A stretch of 64,000 nucleotides of DNA from [Mycobacterium] nativiensis. Lineage in GTDB: Bacteria; Actinomycetota; Actinomycetes; Mycobacteriales; Mycobacteriaceae. Positions 8,701 through 15,755 of the stretch are shown here, one piece after another. The translations under genes and the position numbers were made by a program. The stretch lies in NCBI RefSeq assembly GCF_020172685.1, contig NZ_CP083986.1, positions 2,730,990 to 2,794,989 on the forward strand, given 5' to 3'. Each line of letters begins with the position of its first letter. Positions within the stretch are counted from its first letter, which is position 1. The notes under the pieces are model-generated. The model was not told the origin of the DNA, did no database searches, and was given only the letters and a program-made list of their open reading frames with translations.

Positions 8701-11135
8701 GCCCAGTAGTCCGCATCCAGAACCGGTGTGGGCCCGGCCGGATCCACCACCGTGGAGTAGAAGGGGATCTGCGGTGTCGAAGGCACCAGATCAGCCAATG
8801 CCGCCCGCAACTCATCCAGGATCGGATCCATAAACGCGGTATGGGAGGCCACCTCCATATTGACCCGCCGCGCAAACCGCTCCGCAGCCGCAACCTCCGC
8901 AATCACCGACTCCACCGCATCGGGCGCACCGGCAACCACCGTCTGCCGCGGCGACAAGAACCCCGCCACCTCAACACCGGGATAACCCGCCAACAACTCC
9001 TGCGCCGCCACAGCATCAAGCTCCAACAACGCCACCGCACCCTGACCGGCCTGCCGCGACATCAACGACGACCGCACCGCGATCAACCGCAAACCCTGCT
9101 CCGGCGTCAGCGCCCCGGCCACCACCGCCGCAGACACCTCCCCCATCGAATGCCCAACCACCGCATCCGGAACAACCCCATACGAACGCCACAACGCAGC
9201 CAACGCCAACTGCAAACCCATAATCACCGGCTGCACCTGAGCATCACCGGAAACCTCACGGCCCTGCTCAATCACCTCACGCAGCGAAAAACCCACCTGC
9301 GCAATAAAAACCGGCTCCAACTCATCAAGGGCAGCCGCAAACACCGGCTCATCGGCCAACAACGCACGACCCATACCCACCCAATGCGAACCCTGACCCG
9401 AAAACACAAACACCGTGCCTCGGCCGGGCAACACTGCAACGGGTTCCACCACGCCCGGCGCGGATTCACCGGCCGCCAACGCGGCAAGCCCGGCGATGGC
9501 CTGTTCCCGATCGCGGGCGGCGATGGTGGCGAACTTCTGGTGCCGGCTGCGGTGGTGGTTGAGGGCGTGGGCGACGTCGGCCAGTGCTACGTCTGCGCCG
9601 TCGGACTGCATCCACTGCGCGAGCATTTCGGCGGTGGCTGCGATCCGCGCCGGCGACTTCCCCGACACCAACAACGTGCTCACCGGCGACGCTGCAGCCG
9701 GAGTCGCCTCGATCGGCGCGGCGACCGGGGCCTGCTCAACGATCACATGCGCATTGGTGCCCGACACCCCGAACGACGACACCCCCGCACGACGCGGACG
9801 CGACACCGCCGGCCAATCCATCGCCTGGGCAGCAACCACAAAGTTCCACGCCCCGACGCCCGCATTCGGCGTCAACTGCGAGAAGTTCAAATGCCGCGGA
9901 ACAAACCCATGCTGCACCGACAACACCGTCTTGATAAACCCGGCAACACCCGAAGCAGACTCCAAATGCCCCAGATTGGTCTTCACCGACCCCAACACCA
10001 ACGGCGCCGACGAACCCCGCTCACCAAACACCGCCGACAAGGCATCCAACTCAATCGGATCACCCAACGCCGTCCCGGTCCCATGCGCCTCGACATAATC
10101 GATATCGCCCGGCTCCAGACGCGACGACGCCAACGCCGCCCGCACCACCTTCTGCTGCGCCGGACCCGACGGCACCGTCTGACCACTCGACGGTCCATCC
10201 TGATTCACCGCCGAACCACGCACCACCGCCAAAATCCGGTCACCATCACGCTGCGCATCCGACAAACGCTTCAGCACCACCACCCCGGCACCCTCGCTGC
10301 GGACGTAGCCGTCGGCGGTCGCGTCGAAGGTCTTGCACTGCCCGTCGGGGGCTAACATCCCCCACCGCGACGTCGCAATGCTGTTCTGCGGGGTCAGAAT
10401 CAGGTTCACCCCGGCAGCCAGCGCCTGATCGGACTCCCGACGCCGCAAACTCGCACACGCCAAATGAATCGACACCAACGACGACGAACACGCCGTATCC
10501 AGCATCACCGCCGGACCATGCACACCCAAGAAATACGACAACCGCCCGGCCGCGAAATTGGCGGCGTTACCGAACGGAACGTATGGGTCGATTTCCTCTT
10601 CGCGGATTTTGCCGACGATATTGAGGGTGTAGTCGTTGGTGGTCAGGCCGACGAAAACACCGGTCTGAGTGCCCCGAATCGCCTCCCTGGTGATCCCGGC
10701 ATGCTCCAACGCCTCCCAGGCCACCTCCATAAGCAACCGCTGCTGAGGATCCATCGCATCAGCCTCACGCGGCGAAATACCAAAAAACTCCGCATCAAAC
10801 TCAGCAGGCTGCCACGACGACAAAAACCCACCCACACGCGAACAAATCGTCCCCGGCACCGAATGATCCGACGAATAGAACGCATCGGCATCCCAACGAT
10901 CCGCCGGCACCCGCACAATGCCCGAACCCTCATCACACAACAACCGCCAAAAAGCAGCCGGGCCATCCACCCCACCGGGCAACCGACAACCCATACCCAC
11001 CACCGCGATCGGCTCAGTGTCACCAGCCTCAGCCACCGCCAACCGCGCCGTCAGATCATCAATCTTGCGCAGCGCCTCAGCAACTATCGCCCGTCGATCC
11101 GGCCCCCCGGCCGATTTTGCAACCATCGCGCTCAA
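5769..11135 (-). CDS. Type I PKS: KS-AT-DH-like-KR-ACP (PpsC-like N-half fused to PpsA-like C-half)
   Basis: 1788 residues, first PKS after fadD26. It has no N-terminal loading ACP; it begins with the PpsC-type PDRRAIVAEALRKIDDL docking helix. KS Cys ~213 (DTACSSS), HGTGT ~350; AT GHSMGE ~662 and VASH ~762; a DH-like hot-dog region ~925-1190 that keeps HxxxGxxxxP (HRNNGVELVP, ~958) and DxxxH (~1120); KR Rossmann GGMGALG ~1407 and YASAN ~1564; ACP GLNSVMA Ser ~1705. The C-half matches PpsA by memory. The KR residue 13 before the catalytic Tyr is Ala (MTAAAGAVFG) where active KRs have Ser, so ketoreduction may be weak or absent. TTG 11135 overlaps the stop of the preceding minigene and follows GGGGAGG by five bases; ATG 11126 is the alternative. 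Codon use switches several times within KS and AT, suggesting gene conversion. Confidence 0.9.
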   Translation of the reverse strand: MSAMVAKSAGGPDRRAIVAEALRKIDDLTARLAVAEAGDTEPIAVVGMGCRLPGGVDGPAAFWRLLCDEGSGIVRVPADRWDADAFYSSDHSVPGTICSRVGGFLSSWQPAEFDAEFFGISPREADAMDPQQRLLMEVAWEALEHAGITREAIRGTQTGVFVGLTTNDYTLNIVGKIREEEIDPYVPFGNAANFAAGRLSYFLGVHGPAVMLDTACSSSLVSIHLACASLRRRESDQALAAGVNLILTPQNSIATSRWGMLAPDGQCKTFDATADGYVRSEGAGVVVLKRLSDAQRDGDRILAVVRGSAVNQDGPSSGQTVPSGPAQQKVVRAALASSRLEPGDIDYVEAHGTGTALGDPIELDALSAVFGERGSSAPLVLGSVKTNLGHLESASGVAGFIKTVLSVQHGFVPRHLNFSQLTPNAGVGAWNFVVAAQAMDWPAVSRPRRAGVSSFGVSGTNAHVIVEQAPVAAPIEATPAAASPVSTLLVSGKSPARIAATAEMLAQWMQSDGADVALADVAHALNHHRSRHQKFATIAARDREQAIAGLAALAAGESAPGVVEPVAVLPGRGTVFVFSGQGSHWVGMGRALLADEPVFAAALDELEPVFIAQVGFSLREVIEQGREVSGDAQVQPVIMGLQLALAALWRSYGVVPDAVVGHSMGEVSAAVVAGALTPEQGLRLIAVRSSLMSRQAGQGAVALLELDAVAAQELLAGYPGVEVAGFLSPRQTVVAGAPDAVESVIAEVAAAERFARRVNMEVASHTAFMDPILDELRAALADLVPSTPQIPFYSTVVDPAGPTPVLDADYWANNVRQAAHVNRAIAAAGDKYGTFIEVSPHPILTHTIDEILEAVPHCSVATLVRDGDDTVAFHEHLNAAHPVSPRELPHPAGPHPVLPATPWRHTHHWLEVENSVTAAESAPRPGVLLGTHIKIGSTPTVHLWQARLAPETKPYPGGHRNNGVELVPASVLLQTLSDASIEVSGQPAVSDIRFEHPIIVDRPRTIQVVADAESIVVLSRAVSSNSVGDDARWIKHLSARIAQPGDIDSLGEGATRKNGHAGTQFDDAAVTSQWLTWGSEGRPFDWSLTSGRTTKVELLADIEGTAGAGAASSSGTAALLDAALHVARLVDQSNPELMVPAAIGSIRLGEPPADNRAGVVVHRRDGGDGELIVDIALTTADGTRCVDIRGLRYTTLGAAAATDDPTSIAHAIDWQPWDAAPQTPDQPGTVAVVGDSTGAETLRSGLIAAGHRSAGITEAQTVIYVADSGRAGESDLDCTSRLAGEVADLVARLAERDAHSPALWIITQGVREAASDAAVRQSCLWGMAGVIRAEQPQLCGGLVDLPGDDSAGFADNAATLSGVLRTPAKSILVLRDGQFLTPAFTPISGPAQREPMVCQPDGAYLITGGMGALGLLMAGWLADRGARRVVLAGRSALPPRRAWDGSDIDADVRQKVTAIRALERRGVSVDVAALDIGSRDAVAELLARRDAAGAPEIRGIIHAAGITEGQLLTEFDSDRLRATMWPKVAGAQVLHELFPPGSLDFFFMTAAAGAVFGVPGQGAYASANAYLDGLARARHQRGCHSVSLDWVAWKGLGFGAEAHVVLHELERMGSRAITPAEAFAAWDHVEHYDVAQAVMVPLPSEGEAGPGDAAGATPARDWAQLAPDEILSELETGLRGILARELRMSEAELQLDRPFAELGLNSVMAMAVRRDIEALVGLELSATMLWNHPTTAALAAHLTGKLLPEEASSDDRAAADGDLPESADSVLNELFDSVESASAGWDGI

Positions 11136-11179
11136 CTCAACCTCCCCGAAAGCCGCGCGAGCAGCTCGTCATCAGTCAT
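10171..11179. repeat. Long near-identical direct repeat, copy 2
   Basis: Copy 2 of the repeat at 1-1018. The left edge shown here is only where the comparison runs out of window. The right edge is sharp: similarity begins exactly at the fadD26 stop codon, which makes 11176-11179 a recombination junction. Confidence 0.95.
11132..11179 (-). pseudogene. 15-codon remnant of a PpsB-type C-terminus between fadD26 and the PKS
   Basis: This reads [15 protein letters not shown] then TGA. It matches the last residues of the 971-5749 PKS ([15 protein letters not shown]) at 13 of 15 positions, although no PKS precedes it here. Its ATG overlaps the fadD26 stop (ATGA) and its stop overlaps the next PKS start (TTGA), so it could still be translated as a coupling leader. 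It is best explained as a scar left when a [ppsB tail + ppsC head] segment was copied behind fadD26. It contains the GGGGAGG ribosome site for the PKS. Confidence 0.8.
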
Positions 11180-12933
11180 ACAGACCGAGCAGAAGCATCC
11201 AGTCGGTCGAATCCATCCCGCTGATAGATCTCCACGCAGCTGGAGCGGCGAATCTTGCCGCTGGTCGTGATCGGGATGGCGCCCTGCGGCACCAAGACCA
11301 GATCACCGGCTGCCAGGCCGTGCGCCTTGGACAGCGCGGCCGCGACCTTCCGCCTCACCTCGTGCAGTCTGTCCTGGACCTCCTCTTCCGATCCCCCTTT
11401 ATTCTTGAACTCGGCGATCGTAACAAGCTGCTCGGAGCGACTATTGGGAATTGACACCGCCGCAACACGCCCGCCGGTGATCTCCTGGACGGTCGCCTCG
11501 ATGTCGTCCGGGTAGTGATTGCGCCCGTCGACGATCAGCAGGTCCTTGATCCGGCCGACGATGTAGAGCTCTCCGTCGGCGACAACCCCGAGGTCGCCGG
11601 TCTTGAGCCACGGCCCCTGCGGGGTGCCGGGCGACGGGTCGACCAGTTTGCCGCCGAAGGTGGCCTCGGTCGCCTGCTGATTGTGCCAGTAGCCGGCGGC
11701 CAGGTTGGGGCCGTAGGCCCAGATCTCGCCGACCTTGCCCTCCGGGTTCTCGGTCTGGGTCTCCGGGTCGACGACGCGTACGGTGCACGCCCGCGGCACG
11801 CCACAGCTGACCAGCTCGACGCCGCCCTCGGCGCCGCCCGGCTCGGCGGTGCCGTTCGCGAGCTTGGTGTAGTCGAAACGCGCCGTCGGCGGCGGGGTGC
11901 CGGGGGTGTTCGAGGTCAGGTAGACCGTCGCCTCGGCCAGGCCGTAACCGGGACGCAGCGCCGCCGGGTTGAGGTTGAACTTGGCGAACCGGTCGACCAG
12001 GCGCCGCAGCGTCGCCGCGTGCACCCGCTCCGCGCCGAACGCGAACGTGTGCACGCGCGACAGGTCCAGCCCGGCCATGTCCTCATCGGAGGTGCGACGG
12101 ACGGCCAGTTCGTAGGCGAAGTTCGGCCCACCGGTGTAGGCGTTGGGGTAGCTGGCCACCAGCTGCATCCAGCGGGCCGGCTTGGCCAGGAAGGCCATCG
12201 GGCTGAAGATCACCGCCTGGTGGCCGCCCACCAGCGGGAAGATGATGCAGCACATCAGGCCGAGATCGTGGTAGAAGGGCAGCCACGCCACCAACGTGGT
12301 GTCGGCCGGCACCGTCTTGCCGATATTTTCGAAGGTGTCGTCGATCATCTGCTGCATGTTCACGATCGCGTTGTGATGCCCGACCATGACTCCGGCGGGC
12401 GTCCGGGTCGACCCCGAGGTGTACTGCAGGAACGCCGTCTTGGTGTGCGCGGTGGCGGTGGGGACCTCCAGCGGCTCGGAATCGAGGTCCAAAGCATCCA
12501 CCTCGATCACCACCGGCGTCTTGCCGCCCAGGTCGCGAATCGAGCTGGCGATGTCGCCGGCGGCCGCCGACGTGGTCAGGATGACGGCCGGAGAGCAGTC
12601 TCGCAGCGCCGCCGACACCCGCTCGTCCGCCACGCCGAACATCGGTACCGGCAGTGGAACGGCGATCATCCCCGCCTCCAGCGCGCCGTAGAAGCCGACG
12701 ATGTACTCCAGGCTCTGCGGGGCGAGCAGCGCGACCCGGTCACCCGGCGATGCGCAGGTGGCCAGTTCCGCAGCCACCACCTGCGCCCGGTTGCGCAGCT
12801 GCGACCAGGTCACGGTCTCGCGGTAGCCCGCCGGGTCGACGTCGAAGTCGATGAAGGTGTAGGCAGGCGCATCCGGCTTTTCCCGGGCCCTGTCCGCCAA
12901 CAGGGTCGGGATGTGAGTTTGGGTGACCGGCAT
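11176..12933 (-). CDS. fadD26: Long-chain fatty acyl-AMP ligase, FadD26-type FAAL
   Basis: 585 residues from ATG 12933, which has AAGGAG upstream. The ANL-superfamily adenylation domain shows the ATP-binding YTSGSTRTPAGV, the GYGLAEATVY core, and the hinge region LKTGDLGVVADGELYIVGRIKDLLIVDGRNHYP. The C-terminal catalytic Lys lies in TTSGKIRRS. Length and wording follow M. tuberculosis FadD26 (583 residues by memory), which makes fatty acyl-adenylate and passes it to the N-terminal ACP of PpsA instead of to CoA. Its TGA overlaps the downstream minigene. The loading ACP expected on the next gene is found on the second PKS instead, so the acyl transfer partner is displaced by one gene. The 567-bp leader upstream is unusually long. 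Confidence 0.93.
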   Translation of the reverse strand: MPVTQTHIPTLLADRAREKPDAPAYTFIDFDVDPAGYRETVTWSQLRNRAQVVAAELATCASPGDRVALLAPQSLEYIVGFYGALEAGMIAVPLPVPMFGVADERVSAALRDCSPAVILTTSAAAGDIASSIRDLGGKTPVVIEVDALDLDSEPLEVPTATAHTKTAFLQYTSGSTRTPAGVMVGHHNAIVNMQQMIDDTFENIGKTVPADTTLVAWLPFYHDLGLMCCIIFPLVGGHQAVIFSPMAFLAKPARWMQLVASYPNAYTGGPNFAYELAVRRTSDEDMAGLDLSRVHTFAFGAERVHAATLRRLVDRFAKFNLNPAALRPGYGLAEATVYLTSNTPGTPPPTARFDYTKLANGTAEPGGAEGGVELVSCGVPRACTVRVVDPETQTENPEGKVGEIWAYGPNLAAGYWHNQQATEATFGGKLVDPSPGTPQGPWLKTGDLGVVADGELYIVGRIKDLLIVDGRNHYPDDIEATVQEITGGRVAAVSIPNSRSEQLVTIAEFKNKGGSEEEVQDRLHEVRRKVAAALSKAHGLAAGDLVLVPQGAIPITTSGKIRRSSCVEIYQRDGFDRLDASARSV

Positions 12934-13500
12934 AGCGTTCTTTTCTCCTTGTGCTGTCAGGTCCGTGGACCTCACCTGCTGAGTACTAGTCCCTGTCCGG
13001 GGCCCCGTCCAGAGTCACCGCGCGTGCGGCCCCTAACTGACGGTTGTGCTGCGCGGCCCTGCACAGCGGAGTTATGCGGTTGGATTAGCGACATTGGGAT
13101 ACACCCCTGCGGGATCAGGCCTTGTGGGCACCACTACCTGAACTGCCGGCTGGCTTATTCAGCCTCACCGTGGGCCGGTTACTCGCCCTACCGACTGCAG
13201 ACGGGGCCGGGGACATCCGTGCGCCGAGTTCGCGCAGCCGATGCGGGCGGTGCGGATAGAGTCGACCATCGACACGGATACCCCTTCTGGAATGGTTGGA
13301 ACCGACGCCAAAACTCCTCGGATCCCGACATCCCAGGTGTTTTCCCTCTCGCGGAGGCTACCACGTTGGCGCTGTTGACAGGGAACTTACTGGTGATATA
13401 CAGCACCCATGCGGCAGGTCAGGGACCGAAACGCAGAAAGCGCTCAGGACGCCAGCGACCACACCTGTCGATGATTCACGCCGCGGCCACCCCCGAGGCA
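12934..13500. other. 567-bp intergenic region, no gene recognised
   Basis: This separates the tesA stop from the fadD26 start on the minus strand. No reading frame in it has recognisable protein character, and its GC content looks lower and more irregular than the flanking genes. It probably holds the fadD26-PKS promoter. A consensus-like promoter on the opposite strand is described separately. Confidence 0.6.
13375..13402 (+). promoter_or_regulatory. Candidate sigma-A promoter facing into tesA (antisense)
   Basis: TTGACA (13375-13380) and TATACA (13397-13402) are separated by 16 bp. That is an unusually good consensus for a mycobacterium. It points right, toward the 3' end of tesA, with no plus-strand gene after it, so it would make an antisense or small RNA if used. 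Confidence 0.3.
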
Positions 13501-14214
13501 TCAGCGGCAGTGGCCCGCGATCTTCTCCTCGATGTCACCGACCAGTTCCGGCAGGTGATCGTTGAGGTAGAAGTGATGGCCCGGCGCGGTGAACGTCCGG
13601 ACACTGAACTCCGAGGTGGTGCGCTCGGCCCATGGGGCCACTTTCTCGGCGGTGGCGACGCCGTCGTCGTCACCGTGGAACACGAAGATCGGGCAGGACA
13701 CCCGGGCGTCCGGAGGACAGTCATAGTTCGCGATGGCTTTGAGGCCGCGCAGCGTCGGAAGGATCTTCGCCGCGAACGCCTCGTTCTCCAGAAACTCGGG
13801 GTTGACCCCGGTCATCTGGCCAACCGCTTCGAGCAGACCACGGTCGGAGTCGCCGATGTTGTCGAATCCCGCTCGCCCCGGCGCGCCCGCCGCGGACACG
13901 AACAGGGCCGAGATCGGGTGCCCGTCCGCCTCGAACCGGCGTGCCACCTCGAAGGCCAGCAGCGCGCCCATGCTGTGACCGAAGAAAGCGGCGCCTCCGT
14001 CGGTCTGATCGGGCGGGGTCAGCATGGTGCAGACGCGGTCGGCGAGGTCTTCGATACTGGTGAACGCGCCGAGGTCGTGGCTGCCGGCCTTGCCCGGGTA
14101 TTGCACGCCAATACGTTTGACGTCGGCGGTGAACGCCTTCGAGAACGGAACGTAGTACTGCGGCGACCCGCCGGCGTGCGGGAAAATGTAGAGCTTGGGC
14201 GTTCGGTCAGTCAC
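13501..14214 (-). CDS. tesA: Type II thioesterase, TesA-like
   Basis: 237 residues from GTG 14214 (VTDRTPKLYIFPHAGG). It is an alpha/beta hydrolase with the oxyanion FPHAGG at residues ~10-15, nucleophile Ser in FFGHSMGALLAFE, Asp in FHGDDDGVA, and His in GHHFYLNDHLPELV. The sequence closely follows M. tuberculosis TesA (Rv2928), which interacts with the Pps synthases and is needed for PDIM/PGL production, by releasing products or clearing misprimed ACPs. In M. tuberculosis tesA is remote from fadD26; here it is immediately upstream, so the locus is more self-contained. The frame stays open upstream through a 55-bp tandem repeat, but that part has no thioesterase similarity, so the GTG is preferred. 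Confidence 0.92.
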   Translation of the reverse strand: MTDRTPKLYIFPHAGGSPQYYVPFSKAFTADVKRIGVQYPGKAGSHDLGAFTSIEDLADRVCTMLTPPDQTDGGAAFFGHSMGALLAFEVARRFEADGHPISALFVSAAGAPGRAGFDNIGDSDRGLLEAVGQMTGVNPEFLENEAFAAKILPTLRGLKAIANYDCPPDARVSCPIFVFHGDDDGVATAEKVAPWAERTTSEFSVRTFTAPGHHFYLNDHLPELVGDIEEKIAGHCR

Positions 14215-14230
14215 CCGGGACACACTAGCG

Positions 14231-14410
14231 GCGATCGCAAACCCGACGGAGTCGGGTGCGGCGGGTCGCCGTCGTCGGCACAGCGGCGATCGCAAACCCG
14301 ACGGAGCCGGGTGCGGCGGGTCGCCGTCGTCGGCACAGCGGCGATCGCAAACCCGACGGAGCCGGGTGCGGCGGGTCGCCGCCGTCGGCACAGCGGCGAT
14401 CGCAAACCCG
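14231..14410. repeat. 55-bp tandem repeat, about 3.3 copies, upstream of tesA
   Basis: Units begin at 14231, 14286 and 14341 with GCGATCGCAAACCCG, and a partial copy begins at 14396. The copies are almost identical. Each contains GCGATCGC and a CCCG/CGGG pair. The array fills most of the 208-bp gap between the lipL stop and the tesA start. It is a MIRU-like or VNTR-type minisatellite; no repeat-spacer structure makes it a CRISPR. Confidence 0.9.
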
Positions 14411-14422
14411 GCCGTGCATGGA

Positions 14423-15688
14423 CTACCCGATTGCGGCGTCCAGCTCGACGAACGGCGATCCGAGCAGCGGGATCGGGTCGAGCCCGTGCCGGCGGCCCCC
14501 GGCAACGCCCCGACGGATCAAGGCGGCCGTCCCGACGAAACCGGCATGGTCGAGCGCCACGAACGGGGTCAGCAGCCGGTTGTGAACGAAGCCGAACGCC
14601 AGCCCGGAGTCCGGGTCGGCCCAGCCCAGCGATCCGCCCAGCCCGACGTGGCCGAAGCCGGGCAGCACCGAACCGAACGGGACCGCGTGGTAGCCCTGAT
14701 GGAACGCCAACGGCACCCCGATGGTGCGGTCCAGCTCCAGGGAGTGCGGTCCGGGCAGGCCCGCCACCAGCCGGCGGGACAGGAACCGGGTGCCGTCGAT
14801 CTCTCCCCCATTGGCCAGGGCGCCGTAGAGGCGGGCCAGCCCGCGCGCGGTGAACACGCCGTTGATGGCGGCCGCCTCGGTGTCCAGGAACGGGGTGTCG
14901 CCGCGCACGGTGCCCATCACCCCCGGGAAATAGAAGGCGCCCAGTCCCCCGTACGGCAGCAGCGCGGCGGCCTTGGGTGCCACGAAGTCGACGATCGGGT
15001 TACGGCGGCTGCGTTGCGGCATGACGATCTCCGCGGCGACGGTCGGTGCGCCGGCGGGCGGCCGGCCCAGGTGCAGGCCGTCGGTGTCCAGTGGCGCGGC
15101 CAGCTCGGTGCGGAACAGTTCCCGCATGCCGACACCGGTGACAGCCCGGGCCAGGCCCGACATCAGCCAGCCGTAGGTCAGCGCGTGGTAGGCGGGTTTG
15201 CCGATCTCGGGTCCCGGGGCGGCGGCGGCCATCCGCGCTTCCATCGTGAGGTGATCCAACATGTCGGCCCTGCCGGCACCGTGCAGGTGCGTCAGCCCGG
15301 CCCGGTGTCCCAGCAGTTGCCGGACGGTGATCGCGGCCTTGCCGTTGGCGCCGAATTCCGGCCAGTAGTGCGCCACCGGCGTGTCGTAGTCGACGAGTCC
15401 CCGGTCGGCCAGCCGGTGGATGACCGTCGAGGCCGCGCCCTTGGTCGCCGAGAACGTCATGGCTCCGGTGTTCTCCGACCACGGCACCGTGCCCGCGCGG
15501 TCCGCCCATCCGGTCCACACATCGACCAGCGGCCGGCCGTCCTGGTACACCGCCAGGGCCCCGCCACCGAAACGCCGGCCGGGGAACATCGCCGCGAATG
15601 CCCGTACCGCGCAGGCGAAGTTCTGATCGGCCGCACCGTGCACGTTCGGCGGAAGCGCCATGCGGCGAGAGTCGACAGGCTCAGTCAT
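14423..15688 (-). CDS. lipL: Serine beta-lactamase-fold esterase/lipase LipL
   Basis: 421 residues from ATG 15688; a TTG three codons earlier is a less likely start. The family VIII esterase/class C beta-lactamase fold is shown by S-x-x-K at residues 80-83 (SATKG), the YHALTYG tyrosine motif and the C-terminal HVGLGGSLGWADP segment. Size and position after meaB match M. tuberculosis lipL (Rv1497, 429 residues by memory), a lipolytic enzyme. No signal peptide is evident. It lies 67 bp after meaB and could be cotranscribed with mutA-mutB-meaB. The repeat array downstream may separate it from the PKS locus. The substrate cannot be read from sequence. Confidence 0.88.
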   Translation of the reverse strand: MTEPVDSRRMALPPNVHGAADQNFACAVRAFAAMFPGRRFGGGALAVYQDGRPLVDVWTGWADRAGTVPWSENTGAMTFSATKGAASTVIHRLADRGLVDYDTPVAHYWPEFGANGKAAITVRQLLGHRAGLTHLHGAGRADMLDHLTMEARMAAAAPGPEIGKPAYHALTYGWLMSGLARAVTGVGMRELFRTELAAPLDTDGLHLGRPPAGAPTVAAEIVMPQRSRRNPIVDFVAPKAAALLPYGGLGAFYFPGVMGTVRGDTPFLDTEAAAINGVFTARGLARLYGALANGGEIDGTRFLSRRLVAGLPGPHSLELDRTIGVPLAFHQGYHAVPFGSVLPGFGHVGLGGSLGWADPDSGLAFGFVHNRLLTPFVALDHAGFVGTAALIRRGVAGGRRHGLDPIPLLGSPFVELDAAIG

Positions 15689-15755
15689 GGCTGGCAATCT
15701 ACCGTGCCGACCGTCAGCCCTACCGTAATTACTTCAGGAACTCGTGCCGAGCCGG

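Noticed and set aside
13188..13406. 72-codon minus-strand frame upstream of fadD26
   Set aside because: No ribosome site, no recognisable composition, and it lies in the probable promoter region.
14231..14410. CRISPR array
   Set aside because: Head-to-tail repeats without unique spacers; the same holds for the mptB repeat.
14215..14505. N-terminal extension of tesA through the 55-bp repeats
   Set aside because: It translates the repeats into periodic Arg/Ala/Pro sequence and enters lipL; the thioesterase fold begins right after GTG 14214.
11515..14853. Plus-strand 1112-codon frame over fadD26 and tesA
   Set aside because: It crosses two genes, the intergenic region and the tandem repeats; no protein-like composition.
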